Part shown: positions 1 to 6,783 of the stretch, piece by piece | How the letters are laid out: every line of letters starts with the position of its first letter | Numbering within the stretch: position 1 is the stretch's first letter | From: Phycisphaerae bacterium | GTDB lineage: Bacteria > Chloroflexota > Anaerolineae > 4572-78 > J111 | Length of the DNA: 7,993 nt | Direction: 5' to 3' | NCBI GenBank assembly: GCA_028285035.1 | Contig: JANQQF010000119.1 | Coordinates: forward strand, 1-7,993 | Position numbers and translations under genes: made by a program | The notes under the pieces: model-generated | What the model saw: only the letters and a program-made list of their open reading frames with translations | What the model was told of the DNA's origin: nothing | The model's database searches: none

Positions 1-49
1 CGGCTGGCGAAATAATCTTCTTTGGGTTTCTTTATCAATACCACTGCCC
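1..49. repeat. Left copy of a 49-bp terminal direct repeat
   Basis: Bases 1-49 are identical to bases 7945-7993, in the same orientation. They code for the G1-box region of the histidine kinase (DTGSGI to RRLFRQP) on the minus strand. Confidence 0.97.
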
Positions 50-2994
50 GTATCTTGTACTGTAATCTCGACACGTGTTTGAGGATTCCTTCTTTTTAAT
101 CTGCAAATTATAGTAATTGTGCCAGTTTGAGGATAAATGGCCTTTATGGCGTTCTCGACCAAGACTCGAAAAACCTCCGTTAACTGTCCAATACAAGCAT
201 ATGTTTCAGGTAACTCCGGATCTATATCTGTCTTGATGAAAATCTCTCTGTCAATTTCAGAACCTGTCGAGGCTGAAATATCAGGTAAATCTGTGGCAAT
301 TCGTATTTGGGAAAAGCGATCATCTTCTTGACAACATTTGGCTATGGCACTACTTAGTAGACTGCCAATATTTGTCTTGACAAAATCTTCTTGACGGAGT
401 GGGGCCTGCATCCGCTGAATGACCTCAGTTGCAAAGTTGACATTGCGCTGGATTGTATCCAGAATACCCTGATACGTTTCATCCTCTTCGTCCCTCAGTC
501 GTAAACGCATGACAGCTGGAATAAACCCATTAATAGTGTTGCTCAAACGATGTTGCAGAGCTGCCGCTGCAGTCCCCAAGGCTGCTAGTTGTTCTTTAGC
601 CAATGCAGACTCTTGAATACCAGCGTAGATCGCCGCTGCAGCTTGATTGGCTAAATGTTGTAATAGCTCCTTGTAGTCATCGGAAAAGGGGCGAGGTTCT
701 GTGAAGTAAACAAAAAGAACACCGACGGTGATACGGCGTTCTAAATGACGATGGGCGATTGTTAGGGGAACTCCCACATAAGCTTGCACGTTATGTTGGG
801 TGGCAAAAGTGGATGGTGGGCCTGAGTAATTTTTAACATTCTCAACAAAGATTGCTTCTTGCTTTTGGGCTGTCAGCATTGCTAAACCGTCGGGTCCAGG
901 CAAGTTAGAAGTCTCAACCTGTTCGACTCTCCCATCCTGGAAAACCCGAACACCGCCAGTAAAACGGTCTATGGTGGCATCATAGAGATAAATGTTTGTT
1001 TGCTTTCCCCCACTAATCTCATTCGCTGTCTGGGCAATTAAATCTAGGACTTGGGGATCACGTCCTGCTTCGGCTATCAATTCATTAACTTGTTGGAGCA
1101 ACTCCAGGCGTTGTAATCGTTCTGCGGCACGTTTTCGAGATTCTTTCTCTCGTTCAGCTTGAATTTCCTTCTTCCTCCGCTCCTGAGCCTCTTTCTCTTG
1201 ATGTTCTTGATCTCGTTTTACTTCAGCCGTTTCCAAAAACTCACGTGATAAATTATTAAGTAATCTACTATGGAATTGTAACAAAGCTAGAAATTTATCT
1301 AGTTTGTTTCCTTGGTAGAGGTAGCTAGAATCTCGTCCGTTTTTCCTCCACTCTAGAGCGTCTTCGTTTATACGATCAGCGTTGCGTAAAGCCTCTCGAT
1401 CTTGCTCTAGCCATCCTTGTAAACTAGGCCAGTTTCTAATAAGGGCTTCATGGGCGATCTCGACATCCTGACCACGGACCGTAATCAATCGCGCTTCAAT
1501 CAGGGTATTGAGCACCGTTTCGATGGCTGTTTTTTGTTTCGAATTGGTTAGAAGTTGCTCCTTGGCTATGCGTTTGCGGGTGTGACGCCCTTCTTTATCA
1601 AACTTAATAAGCCGGAGAAAAATGTGGTTGCGCGCGATATCTTGCTGTTCAGGTTCAAGATCCTTATAAATATTCTCAGCCGTCTGGGCAATCGCTTTTT
1701 TTATACCACCTGTCTTGTGATACCCAGTCCAGGTCATTAGACGGCCTTGGCGATCTTCCCATATCTTCAACAGCGCATGAGACAAGAGAGGTAAAGCCCC
1801 TGGCTCATTTTCGACATCTTCTAGAAACTTTTCTACCAAACCTGTCTCAAACCCCCACTCATTTTTGTTAACAGGGGCTTCAATTATCTGTCGTAATTCG
1901 CTCTCTTGCATAGGACCCATAAGGACTTGATGTGGGACGACCTCGTTGCGCAAATTTTCAAATTGCGCAAATTGACCGTAAAAATCGGACCGCACAATCA
2001 AAATGACATAGGTTGGACCTTGTTGTTTATTGGCGGCTGTCATGAGATTATCAATGAACGCATGTCGAAGGGCTGGATCATCACACAAGGTGAAAAGCTC
2101 TTCAAATTGATCTACAATGAGAAGACATCGTTGCGATGCAGGTATGTCAGAAATTAGTCGTCGAACGGTTAAATGTAGTGCTTCTGGATCGGTTAAGAAT
2201 GAGGCCATCAGGTTACGCATCACGTGAATAGGCTCTGATTTTGGGGTCAGTTTGGCCGCTAATGCTTCTATTGGGTGATCAGTCGGGGTGATAATATGAA
2301 CTTGCCATCGATGACTGCCCGTTGGGAGTGGCTTGCCATCGACCAACGGGGTTCTATTTTTCAGGGTTGATATGACACCCGCTCGTATTACAGATGATTT
2401 ACCGCTGCCAGAGTCTCCGACCACAGCCAAAAAACGATGCTTATGAAGATGTCCGATAATTTCAGCAGTTAACTTTTCCCGGCCAAAGAAAAGAGGCGCA
2501 TCCTCGACCTCAAAATATTCAAGTCCCTTGAATGGTGGTTCACCAGGAGCTGGTGGTTCTGTACCCGTGTCAATCGTTGATGTTTGAGGCAAAGTGGCGG
2601 GCGGATCATAATAGACATTTATGTCTACTTTGTTTCCTGTGACAGAGGCATCCTGTACATCACCTGCGACATTTGTTTGATTCCTGACATTTTGTTGCTT
2701 TTGCTCAAACCTAGCCTCGTGGATAGATTTGTCCCCCTCAAAATAACCCTCAATCTCAAGATTGACCACTAGACCTTCTTTGATAGCCAAAAGTAATGGC
2801 TTTAATTGATCTTGCCATTCTGTTTCACTGAGCTTATCTTGGAGAAACTGTTCAGTGAATTTAATTGCCTGCTCATGATCTTCGATTTGGTTGAGAAGAT
2901 GCAAAGGAGTATTACTGGCGTATTTTGCCGCTCGTTCTCGTAAGATATTGAGATTATTTTTTAGTTGCCGTAGGAATCTTTTGGGGTCACTCAT
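1..2994 (-). CDS. nSTAND1 ATPase - GAF - sensor histidine kinase fusion (3' end cut by window edge)
   Basis: The 998 visible codons read without a stop from the ATG at 2994 to base 1. Residues 1-78 are helical, and 79-137 hold GD/GN-rich segments (EGDK at 86-89, TGNK at 119-122). The NTPase follows: FFGRE at 169-173, Walker A GDSGSGKSS at 193-201, Walker B LLIVDQFEE at 291-299, GALPLLSHAL, and IAHEALIRNW near 513-522, ending about 580. This order matches the novel-STAND NTPase 1 family. A charged coil (about 585-635) leads to a GAF-like domain (about 640-790). The kinase core has its probable phosphorylated His at 815 (QHRLSN), N box Asn948 and G1 box DTGSGI at 981-986. The G2 box lies beyond the edge but appears at the right end of the window. 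The family normally carries WD40 repeats where this one has GAF plus kinase. It is probably cytoplasmic, as I see no membrane segment. An in-frame ATG at 3012 is an alternative start; the Shine-Dalgarno for 2994 (AAGG, 3 nt away) is weak. Confidence 0.93.
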   Translation of the reverse strand, partial: MSDPKRFLRQLKNNLNILRERAAKYASNTPLHLLNQIEDHEQAIKFTEQFLQDKLSETEWQDQLKPLLLAIKEGLVVNLEIEGYFEGDKSIHEARFEQKQQNVRNQTNVAGDVQDASVTGNKVDINVYYDPPATLPQTSTIDTGTEPPAPGEPPFKGLEYFEVEDAPLFFGREKLTAEIIGHLHKHRFLAVVGDSGSGKSSVIRAGVISTLKNRTPLVDGKPLPTGSHRWQVHIITPTDHPIEALAAKLTPKSEPIHVMRNLMASFLTDPEALHLTVRRLISDIPASQRCLLIVDQFEELFTLCDDPALRHAFIDNLMTAANKQQGPTYVILIVRSDFYGQFAQFENLRNEVVPHQVLMGPMQESELRQIIEAPVNKNEWGFETGLVEKFLEDVENEPGALPLLSHALLKIWEDRQGRLMTWTGYHKTGGIKKAIAQTAENIYKDLEPEQQDIARNHIFLRLIKFDKEGRHTRKRIAKEQLLTNSKQKTAIETVLNTLIEARLITVRGQDVEIAHEALIRNWPSLQGWLEQDREALRNADRINEDALEWRKNGRDSSYLYQGNKLDKFLALLQFHSRLLNNLSREFLETAEVKRDQEHQEKEAQERRKKEIQAEREKESRKRAAERLQRLELLQQVNELIAEAGRDPQVLDLIAQTANEISGGKQTNIYLYDATIDRFTGGVRVFQDGRVEQVETSNLPGPDGLAMLTAQKQEAIFVENVKNYSGPPSTFATQHNVQAYVGVPLTIAHRHLERRITVGVLFVYFTEPRPFSDDYKELLQHLANQAAAAIYAGIQESALAKEQLAALGTAAAALQHRLSNTINGFIPAVMRLRLRDEEDETYQGILDTIQRNVNFATEVIQRMQAPLRQEDFVKTNIGSLLSSAIAKCCQEDDRFSQIRIATDLPDISASTGSEIDREIFIKTDIDPELPETYACIGQLTEVFRVLVENAIKAIYPQTGTITIICRLKRRNPQTRVEITVQDTGSGIDKETQRRLFRQP

Positions 2995-3006
2995 AGGCCT
3001 TGATTT

Positions 3007-3018
3007 TAGCATATTTGC
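3007..3018 (-). promoter_or_regulatory. Short hairpin near the STAND kinase start
   Basis: AGCA-AATA-TGCT on the minus strand forms a small stem-loop 12 nt before the ATG at 2994, and contains the alternative in-frame ATG at 3012. It may affect start choice, but the four-base stem is weak. Confidence 0.25.
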
Positions 3019-3025
3019 TGAAGGG

Positions 3026-3055
3026 GGCAATTCAAAATTGGGCAATTCAAAATTG
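3026..3055. repeat. Two tandem 15-bp copies with internal dyads before the STAND kinase gene
   Basis: GGCAATTCAAAATTG occurs twice back to back (3026-3040 and 3041-3055) without mismatch. Each copy contains the dyad CAATT-N3-AATTG. The pair lies 32 nt before the kinase start codon, on the untranslated leader side. A regulator binding site or a short tandem repeat family are both possible. The 15-nt unit keeps frame with the kinase gene, and no stop lies between the repeats and the start codon. Confidence 0.8.
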
Positions 3056-3121
3056 ATTTATGCTGAAAGATAGGCCCTAGGCTGAAGGGGTAAGTGAGTT
3101 ATGAGGGGTTGTTTTCAGGGT

Positions 3122-3475
3122 CTAGACTGAAGACGGCTTTTGTATAGCCTCGTGGATTTTTTCGGAGACAATGTTCGGTTGGAAATCTTTGGCGAAGTAA
3201 TCGAGGACGCCGAGGCGGTAGGTGCGAATGGCTTCACGGGTTGAGGGTTGGTTGGTGGCGACAATCATGCGGGTGTTAGGATGATTGTCTCTGACAACCT
3301 CAAGCGCCTGCAAATGGCAAGCACTGGCAATGATTAAGTCAAATCTCTCAACCTCTAATTTTGCGAGGGCTATATCCAAGTCAGGGGCGACCTCTACTTG
3401 GAAGGTGTCACCCAAGTTTCCTGTGGCAAAAGCGACCCAGGTTAGGTCATTATCTATCAATAAGATTTTAGGCAT
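3122..3475 (-). CDS. Degenerate receiver-domain protein, type A (phosphoacceptor lost)
   Basis: This is a 117-residue single receiver domain counted from the ATG at 3475. A GTG at 3484 would add three residues (MEQ). The ATG starts directly on strand 1 (MPKILLIDND), which favours it, although GGAG lies only 3 nt upstream. Acidic residues Asp8 and Asp10, Thr74 and Lys96 (YFAKDF) are kept. The phosphoacceptor position after LIIA is Ser51 instead of Asp, so the protein cannot be phosphorylated at the standard site. It is a paralogue of the degenerate receiver at 7370-7756 (shared LIIxxA, VATxxxSxxEAxxxYRLGxLDY), which shows the opposite loss. It sits 127 nt before the STAND kinase gene on the same strand, so it probably binds that kinase or competes for its docking surface (inference). 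Confidence 0.88.
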   Translation of the reverse strand: MPKILLIDNDLTWVAFATGNLGDTFQVEVAPDLDIALAKLEVERFDLIIASACHLQALEVVRDNHPNTRMIVATNQPSTREAIRTYRLGVLDYFAKDFQPNIVSEKIHEAIQKPSSV

Positions 3476-3484
3476 TTGCTCCAC

Positions 3485-3782
3485 TTTCTGATTCTCTGGT
3501 TGATACTAGTTTGGTGTGAATGGGTAAATTATTTGAACTTTCTATCAACAGTCTACCATATTTGTGTTTGAAAATCGTTTGAATATTCAATATATTCTGA
3601 AATTGTAAAGATTTTGACGTTTTTTACAAGACGGACAAATTTTTTGGGATTATCCCTAGGAATCACAATTTATTTGTCTGTATAAAGTATAACCCTAATA
3701 TCTTACAAAAATCCTGCACCTTTTTTGTAGATTAATTACAAGTTTTGGTCGTTCAATTTTATCAAAATGATCAGATTTACGG
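3485..3782. other. AT-rich intergenic region between nitroreductase and degenerate receiver
   Basis: About 300 nt hold no credible gene. The stretch is markedly more AT-rich than the flanking genes. I see a possible minus-strand promoter (3602-3629), a short dyad TTGTA-N7-TACAA near 3725-3741, and a weak AT-only hairpin near 3757-3769 (ATTTT/AAAAT) after the nitroreductase stop. No GC-rich stem with a T tract marks a clear terminator. This is the only large gap in the gene order, so a new transcription unit for the second degenerate receiver and the STAND kinase probably starts here. Confidence 0.6.
3602..3629 (-). promoter_or_regulatory. Candidate promoter for the receiver - STAND kinase unit
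   Basis: On the minus strand, TTGTAA (3629-3624) and TACAAT (3607-3602) are separated by 16 bp. They match the consensus -35 at 4 of 6 and -10 at 5 of 6 positions. Transcription would start near 3595, giving a leader of about 110-120 nt before the receiver gene. In AT-rich DNA such matches arise by chance, so this is tentative. Confidence 0.35.
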
Positions 3783-4397
3783 TTATCCAGAAACGGACTC
3801 CCCCCCCCAATTTTCCCAGGTGGCGATGTCGGCTAAGGGTTTGCGCAGGCGACAGGCTTCGGTGTTGACGATCTCGTCGCTGGGATAACCGAGGGCGATG
3901 AATAAAATTAGGTCATACGCTTCTGGCACCTTTAAATCGTGTTTGGCACTTTCTGTCTGAAAATAATTAACGGGATGCGCCGCTAAACCGAGGTGGGTAG
4001 CCTGTAACAAAATATTTTGTACCGCCAAACCCACGTCAAACATGGCATAATCTATCTGATTGAATGAACTTTTCGACTTGCGGTTGACTAGAACCGCCAA
4101 TAATGTTGGTGCTTCAGCGGCCCACGTCGAGTTACCCTCAATCAGAGTTTGGTTGATGAGCTCTCGTGGGGGGCCATCATTAACGATAATAAAGTGCCAT
4201 GGTTGATTGTTGTGAAAGCTGGGGGCACACCGGGCAGCCTGTAATAGCTGAATTATTTTTTGTTTATCAATCGGTTCCTCTGCAAAAGCGGCCTCACTTA
4301 TACGTTGAATGAGTAATGGGTGGACATTGATTTTAGAGTCCAAATGTTCCCAATTTTGGTTGATTAGATTTTGGTCGTAATTTACTGTCATGTTCAC
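3783..4397 (-). CDS. Nitroreductase-family flavoprotein
   Basis: The 204-residue protein has the family core: AARCAPSFHNNQPWHFIIV at 54-72, the helix YAMFDVGLAVQNILLQATHLGLAAHPV at 117-143 (split here as AMFDVG...LGLAAHPV), and the near-terminal IALGYP at 167-172 with RKPL at 185-188. Relatives bind FMN and reduce nitro or quinone-like compounds or related substrates with NAD(P)H. The usual FMN-phosphate motif RRSxRxF near the N terminus is eroded to RISEAAF (32-38), so cofactor binding may be altered. The start is GTG at 4397, with AGGGAGG 5 nt upstream; an ATG two codons later is possible but has an 11-nt spacing. A run of nine G encodes Trp197-Gly198-Gly199 next to the C terminus. Its role beside a phosphorelay is not evident, and it may be a passenger gene or a metabolic output. 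Confidence 0.9.
   Translation of the reverse strand: MNMTVNYDQNLINQNWEHLDSKINVHPLLIQRISEAAFAEEPIDKQKIIQLLQAARCAPSFHNNQPWHFIIVNDGPPRELINQTLIEGNSTWAAEAPTLLAVLVNRKSKSSFNQIDYAMFDVGLAVQNILLQATHLGLAAHPVNYFQTESAKHDLKVPEAYDLILFIALGYPSDEIVNTEACRLRKPLADIATWENWGGESVSG
3800..3808. repeat. Nine-base G/C homopolymer in the nitroreductase 3' end
   Basis: A run of nine C on the plus strand (nine G in the mRNA) lies six codons before the stop. Gain or loss of one base would shift the frame and replace the last few residues with a longer tail running into the intergenic region. Such runs can be phase-variable and are also sequencing-error hot spots. Confidence 0.9.
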
Positions 4398-4411
4398 TGT
4401 TGCCTCCCTGC

Positions 4412-4417
4412 ATTATA
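4412..4417 (-). promoter_or_regulatory. Possible -10 box (TATAAT) before the nitroreductase gene
   Basis: A perfect TATAAT on the minus strand sits 14 nt before the nitroreductase start, immediately followed by its Shine-Dalgarno. No good -35 hexamer is present, and the start of transcription would fall within the ribosome site. Read-through from the upstream operon (62-nt gap) is at least as likely. Confidence 0.2.
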
Positions 4418-4459
4418 GAACAATCAAACTGTGTTTTGCGAAGAACGAGATATTTAAGC

Positions 4460-5134
4460 TCACAATTGTAGAGCGAGTTCCATTTGGCGAAATAAATCAC
4501 CGAGATCACCAGTCCCAATATTTCCTTTTTCAACAGCAGAAAATTGAAATGGTCGCAAAGAAATATATTTTGTGATCTCAACTTCCATGCTGTAGCTAGT
4601 CATGATTATGATAGGGAATTCATAATCATTATCCCTAAGCCAAACGCCTAAGGTTATTCCTGCCCTATTTTCCTCATCTGTTTCATCAAGCCGCATATCA
4701 ATGATGGCTAAATGATATTCCGATGGGGTATTGGTAAAGTGCTCAATTGCTGCTTTCTTTGAAGCTAAGGTGGTGACTGAGTATCCTTGATCTTTGAGTA
4801 ACCCTCCTAACATCTTTTGCCAATCTGGGCTATCGTCCACCAGTAGTATCTGAATATCTTCCAAGGACCGAGGCTCATCTAGAATGTAAGGCTGATGATG
4901 TTCATATCGAGCCGGATTATGCCGCTTGACTAAATCCAATAAAGCACTAATTTGCACTTTCCGATAGGCATATACGATCAATTTTTGCACAATTTCAACA
5001 TGATTACTTTGTTCTAACTCTCCGTAAATTGGTCTAAAGATAGGATCATCAAAACAATGCTCAAGAAGGTCATCTCTAGAAAACCCATCTGTTAAGAGAG
5101 TGCGAACTTTGCTTAGGTTGTATTCTTCTGACAT
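4460..5134 (-). CDS. Effector-associated (death-like) domain fused to a receiver
   Basis: This 224-residue protein has two parts. Residues 1-83 match the helical effector-associated domain pattern: LRxLL-like start, FSRDDLLEHCFD at 18-29, a central EIVQKLIVYAYRK helix, then LLDLVKRHNPARYEHHQPY near 65-83. This resembles the EAD7-type family as I recall it. Residues 94-224 are a DWxxM-type receiver with Asp100-Asp101, phosphoacceptor Asp146 (AIIDMRLDETDEENRAG), Thr179 and Lys203. EADs are predicted to bring receptors and effectors together by like-with-like contact in conflict and cell-death-like systems. Here phosphorylation could control that recruitment (inference). A partner with a matching EAD is not visible in this window. 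It begins 20 nt after the receiver-kinase gene, with AGGTGG just before the ATG, and is followed after 62 nt by the nitroreductase gene. Confidence 0.9.
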   Translation of the reverse strand: MSEEYNLSKVRTLLTDGFSRDDLLEHCFDDPIFRPIYGELEQSNHVEIVQKLIVYAYRKVQISALLDLVKRHNPARYEHHQPYILDEPRSLEDIQILLVDDSPDWQKMLGGLLKDQGYSVTTLASKKAAIEHFTNTPSEYHLAIIDMRLDETDEENRAGITLGVWLRDNDYEFPIIIMTSYSMEVEITKYISLRPFQFSAVEKGNIGTGDLGDLFRQMELALQL

Positions 5135-5154
5135 AAACCACCTGACATCATTAT

Positions 5155-6774
5155 TTATTGTAAAACCTCGGTCAACAACGCTGCCGAAATTAGAGTGTGG
5201 AGACGTTGTCGCTCGGTAAATTTTTTGGTCAAAAGTAATGCCTTTAAGGCGTGAAAATAGAGTGAAATCTGATAATCTCTCAAGGTCATTTGGGGTAGGA
5301 TTTCATGTAATATGGATCGAATATGCAAGATCAAATCAGTGGCTTTGCTCAACTCAGCATCTAATTGTAGGGAGATATCTGTCATAAAAGGTGTATCTAA
5401 ATCGTCAACATAAAGCAGGTTGCGTTCCCATTCATAAAGAATGTGTAACGGGCAATCTGATTGTTGAAGCGAAAATTTGATCGCTGACTCTAACATCGCA
5501 AAATCTCGGACGGGATGACCCAAACCAGTTTGATAAAAATCGATAAGCCACGTCTGATTATATCCATCAACTAAAATATTACCTTCGTGGAGATCGCCGT
5601 GGGTGAAACAATAAGGTCCAGTGTAGGCAAAGGCGGCACGACTGAGGGGAAGTGGGTTGCTCAGTTTGATGCCACGGGGCTTTAATAACAAGTCTGATTG
5701 ATTAGGGTGTCGATGATTATTGAAAGATAATATCTTGTCACCAACATGCTCAACCAAGTTCGTTAAAGCCCCTGTTAGCCTCTTATTATCCAAATTTAAC
5801 CATTTTTTGTAATCAGGTCCTAAAGCATGGGGTATGTCTGAACTTTGTAGGGTATTAACATACCAGGTGCGACAGGTTTCCTTGAATAAGTTCTCGATCA
5901 CCATTTTGATTATATTTATCTTTTTTACCGTGTAAATTTCATTGAATCGTTGAAATTCTGCGGCTGTCGCCCCGATAAAAGAGTAGGCAATGCCGCCTAA
6001 TCTAGCGGTCTCTCTAAAATTTAGACGTTGTGTTCGTCTGGCTCCCTCAATGTGATTGGCCACATAGGTATCATAATTTTGTGACTCCTTTTTAGCTTTT
6101 TCACGTTGATTAAATTTGACAACCACTTTTGTTTGAGGGATATTATTGATAATAGGCGTAACCAAAACAACCGTACTGCCACTAAGCCCCCCCTTCATCA
6201 TTTTTATCGTAATGTGTTGGGCTTTATAAAAAATACGTTGCAACAAATCTGTCACCTCGATTTTTATTGCTTCATCAGATAGGTGATGCAAATAAATAAT
6301 ATCTGTTTGAATAGTGTCCCAACTCAGTGGAGGGGTAAGCTCGATTTTAAGTTGCGGATTTACCTTCGCCGAATTAACAAATGCCTGGGTTATAGCGTCT
6401 AACAGTTTCGAAACCTCTTCCTTTTCAAGAAAGTTGAATGCAATCGACTGACCATCATCTTGAGGTTGGAGGGCCTGTCTCACAGCCCCAATGTTGGCAT
6501 AACCAGTGAGAATGATGATTGCCAATTCGGGAAAGTACTCTTTCATTCGTTTAGCTAGTAGGAGTCCATCCTCATTTAGTTCATCCCGTTCATCCAGGCG
6601 TAGGTCAACAATAGCGATGTGATATGGCTGTTGCCGTAATAAATGCATCGCTTCATCTATATTTGCTGCAGTCTGTACATCACCATATCCGGCCTCCTTG
6701 AGAAGTCCGCTAATCATCTCTCGCCAATCAGGGAGATCATCAATCACTAGTATTTTACCTCTTTTGTATGGCAT
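5155..6774 (-). CDS. Receiver fused to an aminoglycoside-phosphotransferase-like kinase
   Basis: The protein has 539 residues. Residues 1-130 form a DWREM-type receiver with Asp12-Asp13, phosphoacceptor Asp57 (IAIVD), Thr90 and Lys118. After a linker, residues about 185-539 carry a kinase-like fold. It has a glycine-rich loop GGLSGS (195-200), the ATP-binding Lys220 (VVVKF), a probable helix-C Glu230, the catalytic motif HGDLHEGN (392-399, Asp394 and Asn399), and the metal-binding Asp412 in LIDF. HGDxHxxN followed by IDF is the mark of the aminoglycoside phosphotransferase/choline kinase clan, and all catalytic positions are present, so it should be active. Kinases of this clan phosphorylate small molecules or, in some branches, proteins; the substrate here is unknown. 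It may belong to the kinase-like TCAD9 group described with bacterial conflict systems, which I cannot verify. It lies 9 nt downstream of the stand-alone receiver and 20 nt upstream of the EAD gene. Confidence 0.92.
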   Translation of the reverse strand: MPYKRGKILVIDDLPDWREMISGLLKEAGYGDVQTAANIDEAMHLLRQQPYHIAIVDLRLDERDELNEDGLLLAKRMKEYFPELAIIILTGYANIGAVRQALQPQDDGQSIAFNFLEKEEVSKLLDAITQAFVNSAKVNPQLKIELTPPLSWDTIQTDIIYLHHLSDEAIKIEVTDLLQRIFYKAQHITIKMMKGGLSGSTVVLVTPIINNIPQTKVVVKFNQREKAKKESQNYDTYVANHIEGARRTQRLNFRETARLGGIAYSFIGATAAEFQRFNEIYTVKKINIIKMVIENLFKETCRTWYVNTLQSSDIPHALGPDYKKWLNLDNKRLTGALTNLVEHVGDKILSFNNHRHPNQSDLLLKPRGIKLSNPLPLSRAAFAYTGPYCFTHGDLHEGNILVDGYNQTWLIDFYQTGLGHPVRDFAMLESAIKFSLQQSDCPLHILYEWERNLLYVDDLDTPFMTDISLQLDAELSKATDLILHIRSILHEILPQMTLRDYQISLYFHALKALLLTKKFTERQRLHTLISAALLTEVLQ

Positions 6775-6783
6775 ACTTGCAAC

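Noticed and set aside
137..3073. Five short plus-strand open frames (60-83 codons) opposite the STAND-GAF kinase
   Set aside because: They lie wholly or mostly within a 998-codon minus-strand gene with clear domains, show no recognisable motifs, and look like antisense shadows.
3285..3491. Plus-strand open frame over the degenerate receiver at 3122-3475
   Set aside because: It is antisense to a protein with clear receiver-domain similarity and has no motif of its own.
3645..3672. Dyad around CCTAGG in the intergenic region, as a terminator or operator
   Set aside because: Only a short self-complementary core with interrupted flanks, no T tract after it and no repeat elsewhere in the window.
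4333..4581. Open frames on both strands across the EAD-receiver/nitroreductase junction
   Set aside because: They overlap the well-supported 3' end of the EAD-receiver gene and the 5' end of the nitroreductase gene in other frames, and have no family features.
6187..6193. Seven-base G tract in the glycine-rich loop of the receiver-kinase fusion, as a phase-variation switch
   Set aside because: The codons AAG GGG GGG CTT encode conserved loop glycines, which explains the run. Seven bases is short for contingency loci.
5155..6774. Antibiotic-resistance aminoglycoside phosphotransferase
   Set aside because: The catalytic motifs match the clan, but the N-terminal receiver, the long divergent kinase region and the signalling neighbourhood argue against a resistance gene.
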